From: Siphonodentalium dalli
Taxonomy: Eukaryota > Mollusca > Scaphopoda > Gadilida > Siphonodentaliidae
Assembly (NCBI GenBank): GCA_032622095.1
Contig: CP136067.1
Span: 41,459,549 to 41,523,548 of the forward strand
Direction of reading: 5' to 3'
Length of the DNA stretch: 64,000 nucleotides
Notes under the pieces: generated by a model
The model's input: only the letters and a program-made list of their open reading frames with translations
Databases searched by the model: none
Told to the model about the DNA's origin: nothing
In this document: positions 54,076-64,000 of the stretch, one piece after another
How the letters are laid out: every line of letters begins with the position of its first letter
How positions within the stretch are numbered: position 1 is the stretch's first letter
Made by a program: the position numbers and the translations under genes

Positions 54076-54867
54076 TGAAAATTCACGAATAGGGCGCCTC
54101 TTTAACTCGATTATAGATCGTAGAGATTTGGCAGTGCCCCACGTGAGATTCCAACTGCAATTTTCCAATCGTACATTGAACCAGAAAAGCCTTGAAATAG
54201 TGAGTCTGTCATTTGCATGCTGGGAATAATATGTGCTATATGTCGGACGCTATTTTGTTTAATTTCGATTTTTTTTTACAAATATTTCACATAAGCTCGA
54301 TGTTCTAGAGGAACATACAAATCATTTTGTTAATAAAGCCCAATATTAAAATATCTTCCATGGGTATGGATCTAGTTTATATAGTACGTCATAATTATTT
54401 TTCAACATTTGTGCAACAGAACAGAGCAAAACATGATGTTACATTATATTTGATATTGTTGTTTGTAAATTTCATACATGTAGACACAAAATACACCACA
54501 GCGATGCATCGTATGTACATGTATATCACAACACATGAACAAGTTTCAACCCTTCCAGTAAGCTATTCTATGGATAGCCTATATGATACTTGTTTGTTTA
54601 AATATAGTGTATCTCTTGTTAGCAAGGTTTATATAGATTCCGTGGTGTAAAATAATAAATATGAACCGAGGGCACCTATCCGAAAAAGATGCTATCAATT
54701 AACATCAGTTCTATTATAATTTCTAGACACATTCACTTGACAGCTGTATGTGGTATTTTTATAGTAGAAACCTCACGAAAGCGTTTGCAGATTACTTTTA
54801 CATGACGGGTTATAAAGATAGAGAACGCTATCTTGTTAGCACATTCAAGCTATGGATATTTAATTTT

Positions 54868-55852
54868 AAAGTGATATGAAACACTCCGGTAGAGCGATCA
54901 AATAGAACTGGAGAATAATCGTGCTCAAAGTAATTAAACACAGTGACTCTAGATGGCGAGATCGTTTTCTGTCGTTTATTGCTGATAGTTGCGTCCCGAA
55001 TCGAGAAGTAAATATTTACAATTGAGCGTAGTTAAGACGATGTTTTCTATGGAGTGGTACAGTCGTTTCGCTTAAGATTTTCAGCGATGTTAGTATAGAC
55101 ATTTCTCTAGTTGGCCTAGCGCCTCACTACAAACAGATCAGTTTTACGCAGCCGAACAAGTCCATAATATGTCTTTATCTATATGAGATTTCACTGCCAG
55201 GTGACGCATGGCTACATCAGACACTAATCAATGTATTGCGACCTTATAGACACATAATATACCCAATATTGTTTTGAGTTGTAGTTTTACAATCGGGTTG
55301 TATAAAAAATGTTGTTGTTGTATTTGTGGCCCGGAAGAGACGCACCATCTTTGAAGATGTAGTCAAGCTTCCAGACCCCCAGCTACAACATACACAATCT
55401 AATTTAACACCATGCTTCGCTTTGTTGCACTGAAAAACAAATTGGAAACCAAATGCGATATATGAACCGAATTAATTAAAGATATATAATGGACTTGTTC
55501 GGGTGCGTAAAGCAGATCAGTTTGTAGTTAGGCGCTATGCCAACTAGAGGAATGTGGGATTCTACTAACTTCGCTGAAAATCTTAAGTAAAACGACCGTT
55601 CCACTCCATAGAAAACATCGTCTGAACTACCCTCAATTGTAAATATTTACTTCTCGATTCGGGACGCAACTATCAGCAATAAACGAACGAAAACGATATC
55701 GCCATCTAGAGACACTGTGTTTAATTAATATATAAGAATGGCGGTGTATGTTGTTCATTTGGATATAATATTTGTAAAAAAAATAACTACTTTGAGCACG
55801 ATTATTCTACACTTCTATTTGATCGCCCTACCGGAGTGTTTCATGTCACTTT
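54868..55852. mobile_element. fold-back family F1, complete copy
   Basis: Ends GTGATATGAAACACTCCGG and CCGGAGTGTTTCATGTCAC are inverted. Arms of about 320 and 365 bp pair throughout (CGATCAAATAGAA, GCGTCCCGAATCGAGAAGTA, GCGCCT and AACAAGTCCAT blocks each have inverse partners). The loop (about 55,190-55,485) has no recognised gene. Confidence 0.85.
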
Positions 55853-56080
55853 AAAATAGAAAGTTAGTCTGTTATTGAAAGTATACTAAATGCAATATAC
55901 GAGTGTGTCAGGTTGGAAATGTTCAACTTCGAATTAAGAGGGTGAAATTAGAAATTCTAAGTTGGACATCCTTATGGAGTCCCTCTATAAACACATCCAT
56001 GTTTGACGATGGTTGATCTAAACATCGCTATTGTTAGTTTGTGTTGTTTACTTTAATTGATTGTTTTGTTCGCCATATAG

Positions 56081-56205
56081 GACACAGGTGATTTGGCGGC
56101 CATTGGAGATGATCACATCCTGGCATTGCGTCTGATAACTTACATAGGACTAGGTTTTTCCATTGCAGCTGTTACTCTGTTGATATCATCATTCATACTT
56201 TTCAG
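56081..56205 (+). CDS. adhesion GPCR, exon e (TM1)
   Basis: Acceptor CATATAG, donor GTAACT. It starts in phase 0 and ends with two bases of Arg. It encodes DTGDLAAIGDDHILALRLIT and a hydrophobic helix YIGLGFSIAAVTLLISSFIL, the linker and first transmembrane helix of family B2 receptors. It joins exon d in frame. Confidence 0.95.
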
Positions 56206-56985
56206 GTAACTATATATCGATACACGTGGCCTGCTATAAATTAGAGATGCCATATATCTTCGTGATATCTTTCCAAACAACAACAACAACACCATTTCAA
56301 TTGTAAATTATATTACATGTCAAGATAGAGAACTTCTAACTTCAAATTCAAAAGTTCTAACTTCTGCTTATAACGGTCAGATGATCCATGTGATCACCAC
56401 ACGAACTCAGATAAATCGTTTGGCAAAATATTTGTCCATTTCTGAGTATTTTTTGAAAACATCACTTAATTTCGACTTCAAAATATCTATCTTCTTGGAC
56501 CCATAAGCTCAATATGAACCTATTTGGAGGTCGATATATATTCAGAATTTGTTTGACCCTTTTCAGAAACTTTGGTGAAATTTAAAGGGCCCCTTAATTT
56601 TCGAGTCACTAATTTTTTTTTCATAGTGTCTTGTTTTACGGTTTTAGTAACAATAGTTGCTGTAAAATATGATTAAAATGCTGTAATTTATCACTATTTG
56701 AAACGTCTGTGTCACAGAAGATGCCCATAGAAAACAGCTGAAATCATAGAAAGATTGCCCCCGTTATGACTCCAAGAATGCAACAGAATTCAAACTAAAA
56801 ATGTATTTTCAATGGAAGGGGAATAAACACACAACGTGTTAATGGGATTGTCAATATACGGCACTTGTGCCATCGTGGAAGGATAGAACTCGAGGCTGCG
56901 TCTCTCGATGCGTTTTATCATTCCGCGCTGGCCCTCATGTCCTATCGACAATCTACTAGCACAAGCGTGTCGTTATGTGGATGTA

Positions 56986-57198
56986 CAGTAATGCCCTAAA
57001 TAATCGACTCCTTAACCACAGCAGAATTATGGGTAATTTTTCAGGATTTAGTCAGAAATATGGCTTGTTTCCATTCATCGGAACGCTCTCAGTGGGAGCT
57101 TTCAGACGAATGGCATCAAGCCATATTTCCCACTAAATCCTGAAAAATTACCCATAATTCTGCTGTGGTTAAGGAGTCGATTATTTAGGGCATTACTG
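56986..57198. mobile_element. palindromic MITE family M2, copy 3 (complete)
   Basis: TA-flanked, from CAGTAATGC to GCATTACTG. The element is one near-perfect palindrome of about 213 bp whose arms contain TTATGGGTAATTTTTCAGGA and its inverse. It ends 75 bp before exon f. Confidence 0.9.
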
Positions 57199-57273
57199 TA
57201 TCAAGTCTATATTTCGGATGGGAATAAACATTATTAAACCGACTTCTTAAAGACTCTCGTTTAATATTCACAG

Positions 57274-57536
57274 GAAACTGCGGAAAGGCCAAAGACAGAA
57301 ATCTCTGTTGCACCTCAGCATATCTTTACTGTTAAGCTGGATCGTGTTTCTGGCAGGCATCGATCGTACGGAGTACCCGGATGCATGCCTGTCTGTGGCG
57401 CTGCTGCTCCACTACCTTATAATGGTCTCGTTCATGTGGATGCTCGTGCAGGGATTCCTTCAGTATCTGCGTTGCATTAAGGTCTTCGATACACACATAT
57501 CAAGATTTACACGGAAAGCGCTCCTCGTCGCATGGG
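57274..57536 (+). CDS. adhesion GPCR, exon f (TM2 and TM3)
   Basis: Acceptor TTCACAG, donor GTGAGT. It completes the Arg codon of exon e and ends with one base of Gly. It reads RKLRKGQRQKSLLHLSISLL, LLSWIVFLAGID (TM2), ACLSVALLLHYLIMVSFMWM (TM3 with the conserved extracellular Cys and LHY/FMWML family signature), then RFTRKALLVAWG. Confidence 0.97.
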
Positions 57537-57539
57537 GTG

Positions 57540-59000
57540 AGTGTATTTGTATTTGTTAAAGGTACTCAATCCGATCAGACGCTCCCCATATCATCAAGAT
57601 ATGTATACAACAACATTTTTTGAAATGCCGCTTCAGTTATCAGAATCGATAATTTGCCCAAAATATTTCTAACCACAGTCAACTATAGTATAAAATTGCC
57701 CAAAACCTGTTATTTATCAACATTTTGTTCAACGAAAATTGCCGGATTTTCATATATCTGACACAAAAAAAGCCACTTGATTTTAGAGTTATCCATCTTC
57801 ATCCGCAATTTGTTCCGAGACCGTCTTCTTGTCGACTGTTTACTGGGCCACCTAAATTATCGGTGGTGAAAAATAATAGACTTCAAAAATCGATATCTGA
57901 TCACTCTGAGCTTTCATGGATGGGTTACTCGACTCGAATCAAATATTCTTTATCCCGAAGCCAAGGTAATAGTAATTTGCGAGCGTTAATACGCATTATG
58001 CATCTTTAATTAATTTTGTGCTGGAAAGGTCTTCTGCAATCAGGTTTTTCCTAAATCCACGTGGGTCTTCGGTAACTCAGGTAAGGTTTTCATCGCATTA
58101 CACCAACATAAGATAAGCGCGAATTATTGATTCATGCTAAGGGAAAATAACCAGATTTGTGTATCCGGGCAAGTTTGTTAGTAATGTTGCGCCCCATGGT
58201 CGGCTGTTTTTTTAACGCGCAGTGTATGGAGTTATTTCCGTGCTAAATTAACCCTCTGTGGTTCTCCTCTGTCATAAAACCAACAACGTCGTCATTGTAA
58301 TGAGTAGACACTGGATTTAACCCTTTCCATACTAATTGGATTCTCCCATAAAAAGTATACACTGGAATGATATATTATTCATTTGGAAAGGTGTTCAAGT
58401 AATCAAAGCAGGCGGCAGACAGACGAACATATAATAAGTGCAAAAGGATTAAAATTCATGACTACTCATCTGTGAGGATGTTGTATATGAAGGATTAATG
58501 ACGCCACAAGACTGTAAATTCCTCTTACATCTACTGATTGTCGTTAACCACTCTAGCTTATATAGTGCTCGCCCATTTGTGTGCCGGCGTATATGGTTCC
58601 AAAACACCCAGAATCCGGCGTAAGAAGGTGGGGGGGGGGGGGAGGTGGTAGCAACAGAATATCAAGTTTCCACGTACATATTCCTCACTCTTTTACCTTC
58701 TTATCCTGTTTATGGTAACCAGTGCAACTTTCTTTGTTGTGGAGATATGATATCAATACAAATTGCTTCAATTTCTATGTATAATATATATATACTATAG
58801 TCTTATTCTATGTGATATGTCAATTAAACAAGTCTGTTGCATCTATGCAAAAACCGGATCCTACAAATATAGAGCCAATTTTACTACAAAAATATAAATT
58901 CATATAGGCACCACAAAGTAGGTGTCATGAGCCATAAGCACCCCTGTGGCAACTACCTCAGCTGACGAGTGGATTATTATAACGATTCAACAAAGCGATG
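57540..59000. other. intron sequence, no additional gene
   Basis: A 94-codon frame at 57,725-58,009 shows no recognised domain. A TTAACCCTTTCC phrase at 58,318 resembles a piggyBac-like end, but no convincing partner was found. A G-run lies at about 58,630. Confidence 0.4.
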
Positions 59001-59021
59001 AGACGACAATTATATTTCCAG

Positions 59022-59097
59022 GTATTCCTCTCATTCCTGTCATTGTGGTGTTGTGTGTAGACTATGAGCTGTACAGAAGAGGTTCGAATCCTACTAT
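59022..59097 (+). CDS. adhesion GPCR, exon g (TM4)
   Basis: Acceptor TTTCCAG, donor GTAAGT. It completes the Gly of exon f and ends with two bases of the next codon. It encodes GIPLIPVIVVLCVDYELYRR, the TM4 helix with the conserved Trp-Gly-Ile-Pro junction (WGIP) and the start of extracellular loop 2. TM5-TM7 and the cytoplasmic tail were not found in the remaining 4.9 kb. Confidence 0.95.
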
Positions 59098-59594
59098 GTA
59101 AGTACCGTAAACACAGTTAAAGTAATTAATGAATTTAAAGATACCGCATCAAATTTGACACAAAATGAGTCAAAATTTCATTTGTCAATTCCCCGCTTAT
59201 TTGGCGAATAAAACATGAATATTAATAATATATATCCCATTTACGGGTGAGGTGTTTTGCGCATTTGGTCAACATAAGCCGTCCATGGTGACAAAGCTTG
59301 TTCAGATCCTGATAATATGATTATACGTGACACGTAATGGAACAACCAATATTACAATACTCATTGGATGATACTATCTGTAATGCTATACTGGAAATAT
59401 ATATTACAATACCACTCAAAGATACAGACGTGTTTGTATATATCATCACATTACAATACCAAATTTGAACGTGGGTTGAAATAGTTTAATAGTCATCACG
59501 TTTAATTGCCAAGGTTACCAGGCGTTGCTCAGGTTGAGAACAGACTACTCAAAACTTTGCAAGTCTTTTATACGGTTTTCTATCAGTTAAAATC

Positions 59595-59830
59595 AGGGAC
59601 GTCGCTAGAGGGTCTTCATTGGAGGGTGACCAACTTGGAACTTCCAACTGCACCCCTTTGAACTATATAGATGAGAACTCTAAACTTCGTGAAATATCAA
59701 TGCACCATGCCCCCATTACCTTGGAATTGTTCAATTGGTACCTCAAGGTTTCCAGCTGTTGGAAATTTACAACAAAACATCACTTATATGGGTATGGTTG
59801 GGAAATTGCTATCTAAATGGCCAATTTAAG
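59595..59830. repeat. short dispersed repeat related to 14,456-14,710
   Basis: Begins CAGGGACGTCGCTAGAGGGT and carries repeated TTCCAACTG/TTGGAA phrases as in the earlier copy. A CAGGG...GC-TAG start is common at hAT ends; this is inference. Confidence 0.45.
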
Positions 59831-62550
59831 ATCGAACCATTTTTACAAAAAGTAGTTAATATTCGACCTTTAGTCAGAAAATGACATATTTGAATTTCAA
59901 AGTGTTGACATTGTCTCAACCCCAATGTCACTATGTCTTTCGTTAAAGCTACAAACACACTTCTCTCCTGCAACTAAACCTATATATATAGTAATTGCGA
60001 ATTTTTGTCACGTTCCAGTGATCAAAATACAAGTAGGTCGATGAATGCATTATACATGTATAATAATATACATACTTCATATACTCTAAAAGACTTATCA
60101 AATTAAGTCTTATACATGTAAAGGCTAGCTGTTTCAAATATCAGAACAGAAACGAGATAAAGGGCTATTTATTTTAAACATATCGGTAAACATCAGCACA
60201 GAACGCTCTTTAATGTTTCATAAAAAGAAAATAATTGGCTTCCTTGCTGAGACGATATATTATATGACTTCCATAATTTTTCCGAGACACCGGAATGTGA
60301 CAGTAATGTTAAATTGCAGTTTGATTTAAGTACTGACGTGTATAAGTCGCCTTTTAAACTTAACCAACACAAAATTTGCTGAATAGTTTGTTCCAGGTCC
60401 CCGCATGAGTACAGATCCTGAAATAAAATAAATTTTTGATATAATTTCTATTTTTGTATTATTCAAGGAATAAATAATGTTTAAATGGAGACTGTGTCTA
60501 AATTTCCAGAATGTGAGTGAGTTGTTTAATCTGAAGTAAGAAGAACATTAAGAATACGCAATGTCAGTATCGATGGAACGGATATATAGCTTTGCACGAA
60601 ACTGTGTTTGAAGATCAAAGTATATCTACTTGTAGATATTCGAATCACTCAATGTTATCAATTTACAGAAGAAAAAACATAAACACGGAATAAGATCGCC
60701 AAAGATATATCTCGTAATGTTTCCAGATGAAAGTGTCAAATAAGATGTCTTGAATTTGAAGTAATATATTTAGTTATTGCGTTTTCTGCATGGAATGTGC
60801 TAATTTCTAATTGTCCCAATCCACATCCGTTGTGAAATTGTGGTCACGTTACTTCTAACATACATAAAGGTGTTACCATTCAATTCTTGTAATCTAATAA
60901 CTTGATCAACATATATATCGTAATCGAGTTGATGGCTCAAGTCATAAACTCTATTTAGTATAATTTTCATGCTGATTTATGTGGTTCTTTTGAGTATGCG
61001 TGTGTATATTCAGCATGCATCTTTGACTCAAATTAACTCAATTGTAGCATATTTTCTGTTGAATGAAGTGGAAGGCGTCTAATACATGTGGAGTCCGATT
61101 GGCGTACAGCACCCCTTTAAACTAAAATAGAGTTTAAATTAGTTATAGATTGCAGACCCAAATTATGTTTAAATTGTCCTGGTAGTTTCCAATATGTAGT
61201 GAGAAATATGGTGTTTTTGTGGCAAAAATAGAGTAGTTTCCAACGTTTTGTCCTATTTTCGGACGGAAATTGCCATCATTTTGATATATTTGGCAACAAT
61301 AAGCGGTGTCAGGTTGAAAATATCCATTAGTTGAGGTCCCAAAGTAAAATTCCGTCTCTATGGGCCCAAGTGCAATTGGAATTTCCTGCAGTTTAAATTT
61401 TTATGTCGGGCTCAGGGGGAGGGGTTTCGGTTTGAAATTCTACGTTCTGGACAACAAAAACCCTCTGCCCACATACCTGCCATCAATACGTGACATTGCT
61501 ATCTTCAAACCACACAATTAGATTCATTACATCATTGAAATTCTGGATTAATTGATCATGGCGCAAAATGTACTACTGAGGGTATTTCGAGCAAATTTTA
61601 CCCCTTCCCAATACAAGCCATTTATTAAAGATGGTCTATCTCGTCCTATAACAAGATTTATATAGTTTCATCGGTGTAAAATAATAGATTTGAATCAAGG
61701 ACCCCTGTCCGGAAATGATTCATCAATTAATATTGATTTTATTTCGGATTTTCTGGTATTTATAGTGTATACATGTACATATAATCAATTTGGGACATTT
61801 ACTGCTGGAGTTCGTTCGGAGCGTAACATGCAGGATAACTGTCTAAAAATTATAAATTTAGTAGGGAATAATGTCCCATAATTGATTATCGCATTATATA
61901 AGAAAATATTGATAACAATATTAATTGATACAAGCATTTCCAGACAGGTGACTTTGATTTTATTTTATACCCAGGAAACTATGTACAATGTATATTTATG
62001 AATATATAGATAATCGTCAGTACTAACGACATGTATTGATGGCAACCACAATACATCGAAGACAAGTATGACCTGCCACACAACAGCACAGCAACCAGTT
62101 CTGCTCATAATTCAATTATACATATATACATGTTTTCAAACATTTTCTCGAAAATGTGCAGTTATAGCCGAAGGTCGTTTTCCCATAGATTTTTCAAACA
62201 CTCAAAAATGGCCCAAATTTAAAAGTGACATTATAGCTGATAGTTGGTGTCCCCACAATACATGTACATGTAGATTCCAAAAGACATTTTCCAACGTTGT
62301 AACATCTGCCGGGGAATAAAATTGATGATTAAATAACCAGTGATTATATGGTTTGAACTATTAATGTGATCATAGTACTTCAGTTTGTGTGCATCTCTGC
62401 GACACCTGGGGATCACACCCAAAGTGTTTAAGTTTATATGGCATTGTAAGCAATATTCCAGTCTAATTTCAGTAAGATCATGACAGACTATTATATTGTG
62501 TATCAGAATATGACAGGAATGGTGATCCTGATGCTTCCGTTTGTGCGAAT
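59830..62550. other. intron or intergenic sequence, no recognised feature
   Basis: AT-rich DNA with short frames only. No exon with receptor-like TM5-TM7 sequence was seen. Confidence 0.4.
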
Positions 62551-62564
62551 ATGTGTGTGACAGT

Positions 62565-62760
62565 CGTATTATGACGATGATGATGGTGATAGTGATGATG
62601 ATGTTGTTGGTAATCTTGGAAAACTTTCTATTTATATGTTCTTTATATATGTGTCTAAATGTCAACTATGAGTTTTTGGTAAATAAATCTATGTCTATGT
62701 CTATGGTATCGAATATGACGATGTTGATATAATACCGACGATGACGTTGATGATGATGAA
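62565..62760. repeat. GATGAT-type microsatellite patches
   Basis: Imperfect runs of GATGATGATGGTGATAGTGA at about 62,572-62,606 and again near 62,715-62,758. They generate the artificial long frame on the opposite strand. Confidence 0.75.
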
Positions 62761-63549
62761 TACCGTGGTGTAATGATAACACTATGAGTTGAGAAATGCT
62801 TGACCTAGTGAACACCGTTTGTGAAGGTGAAGAGGAACTTGGGTGGTGGTCAATTCAAATGTCATGAACCATTATAAGAGCATCGCCTCTGGTCAAGTGG
62901 TCTGCTAATTTGATATGTCGTTGGTGGGTCCTGCTGAATTGATATGTTGCTGGTGGGGCAAAGTGATGCTGTTAAGAACTATTTCCATTATTGTTTCTGA
63001 AGTTGTTATTTTCGTGGCTATTGGTTAAACCGAATAAATGGGATAAAAGCCATTATATGTTCAAAAACTCATATCTTGTGAAATATTTTTAAAATATAAC
63101 TTTTGTTTGTTTCTGATCGACAACACTAAGCTTGTCTATTCATTTCGTTTGTAAAAAACAGATATTCCATGATTAAAATAGCTCAAAATTCATAATTATG
63201 TTCGTGAATGTTTCATAAACACACTGGCTTTGTCTAAAATCTTTAGGAATGGCCAAATACAGTACCAATGATAATTGTGTAGTACAAAATAACGGTACAT
63301 TTTCTTAACATCAGTTTGCCCCACCAGTATCATATTAGTTAAACATGCGTGACCCGCCATCATCATAATAAAAAATATCATGACCAGTTAACTAGCGGTG
63401 AGTATACATGTATGGGTGTGTCATATGCATGGCCTACCTTTTCTGGCATACTCGATTTTAATAATGCAATGCACCTGTTGTCTGGTACTCGGGATTCATT
63501 CGCCCACATTAACATGTGTTTATGATGAATCAATAAAACGCTTTAACAG

Positions 63550-63720
63550 CACTGGGGCCTGTTTCATGAAGCAAGGTCATAAGATTATCTTAAGATGGAC
63601 TTAATCTAAGATCTAAGGTGGATCTTATGATGTAACTTTTCCGTTTCAAGAACGCGTTTCACAAAACAAGATTAAGTCCTACTTAAGTAGTAAGTTAAGT
63701 TCCCGCTCATTTAGACTGGT
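63550..63720. repeat. possible MITE or SINE end, incomplete
   Basis: GGGGCCTGTTTCATGAAGCA followed by repeated AGATTA/CTTAAGT motifs resembles the end of a dispersed element type common in aquatic invertebrates (from memory). No partner end was found. Confidence 0.3.
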
Positions 63721-64000
63721 TATCGACAATTTTCTACAGTCCGGAACAAAAACATGTGGGCTTGTGCAATCTTTATGTACGGCATTGAGAGGTTATCGAG
63801 AAAGAACCGAGTCCGAGTTGACATTATTGTGTGACAGGGATGCTGGATAGCGACTGTGGTGGGGTGGGCGAATCAGCGCATGTATCTTAGTGTCTATAGT
63901 CAGTGGCATTATATTCGCATATGGATCTTAGCCTTGTATGAGTTCCACGATGTGAATTCGAACATGAGTACATCGCAGGCTCTTAAAATGACGAGCGTTG

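Noticed and set aside
57725-58009. additional receptor exon or gene
   Set aside because: No conserved motif, no flanking splice sites of the right phase, and exons f and g join directly in frame.
58318-58450. fourth piggyBac-like element starting TTAACCCTTTCC
   Set aside because: No matching inverted end with TTAA could be found downstream.
59080-59095. GGTTCGAATCC-like tRNA B-box
   Set aside because: It lies inside the TM4 exon coding for RRGSNPT, and no tRNA fold or A-box surrounds it.
62231-62665. 144-codon minus-strand frame
   Set aside because: Its His/Ile-rich sequence comes from GATGAT microsatellite DNA on the other strand, and it has no domain.

Overview
The window is nuclear DNA from an animal. 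It is AT-rich, its genes are split by long introns, and it is crowded with small DNA transposons, fold-back elements, minisatellites and LINE fragments. The protein evidence (an adhesion GPCR, an L1/Tx1-type LINE, and a decayed member of a multicopy PIN-like/cysteine-tail family I associate with marine invertebrates) suggests an aquatic invertebrate, possibly a mollusc. That assignment is inference. No bacterial features, rRNA, tRNA or CRISPR array were found.

The only apparently functional host gene is an adhesion G-protein-coupled receptor on the + strand. Seven exons between 36,534 and 59,097 join in frame at consistent splice phases. They encode most of a GAIN domain, the GPS cleavage motif and TM1 to TM4. 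The upstream ectodomain and TM5 to the C terminus lie outside the window. The introns are 0.5 to 9 kb and full of mobile DNA.

Region 1 (1-7.2 kb): tandem repeats and small inverted-repeat elements, several nested inside one another. Region 2 (7.2-11.7 kb): a pseudogene of a PIN-like nuclease family with a cysteine-rich tail, bracketed by long inverted repeats; this is a candidate undescribed transposon type. Region 3 (12.2-20.8 kb): a 1.1-kb hAT element with an exact 8-bp target duplication, three long-TIR MITEs and a probable 5-kb hAT-like element containing tandem repeats and a cluster of GCGCTTAAGCGC palindromes. Region 4 (20.9-29.5 kb): two tandem copies of a ~4.2-kb segment with no recognised gene. 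Region 5 (30-36 kb): palindromic and piggyBac-like MITEs and interleaved minisatellites. Region 6 (36.5-64 kb): the receptor gene. One intron holds a nearly intact antisense L1/Tx1-type LINE (39,204-43,845) with a single-base frameshift and a 3' fragment of a second LINE. Another holds a tandem pair of decayed ORF1-like sequences, a 1.4-kb Harbinger-like insertion whose empty site survives in the paralogous copy, and a reverse-transcriptase fragment.

Apart from the receptor, and possibly the LINE machinery, the genes do not act together. The window is best read as one receptor locus plus layered transposon history. All boundaries were worked out by eye; identity levels are impressions, not computed.
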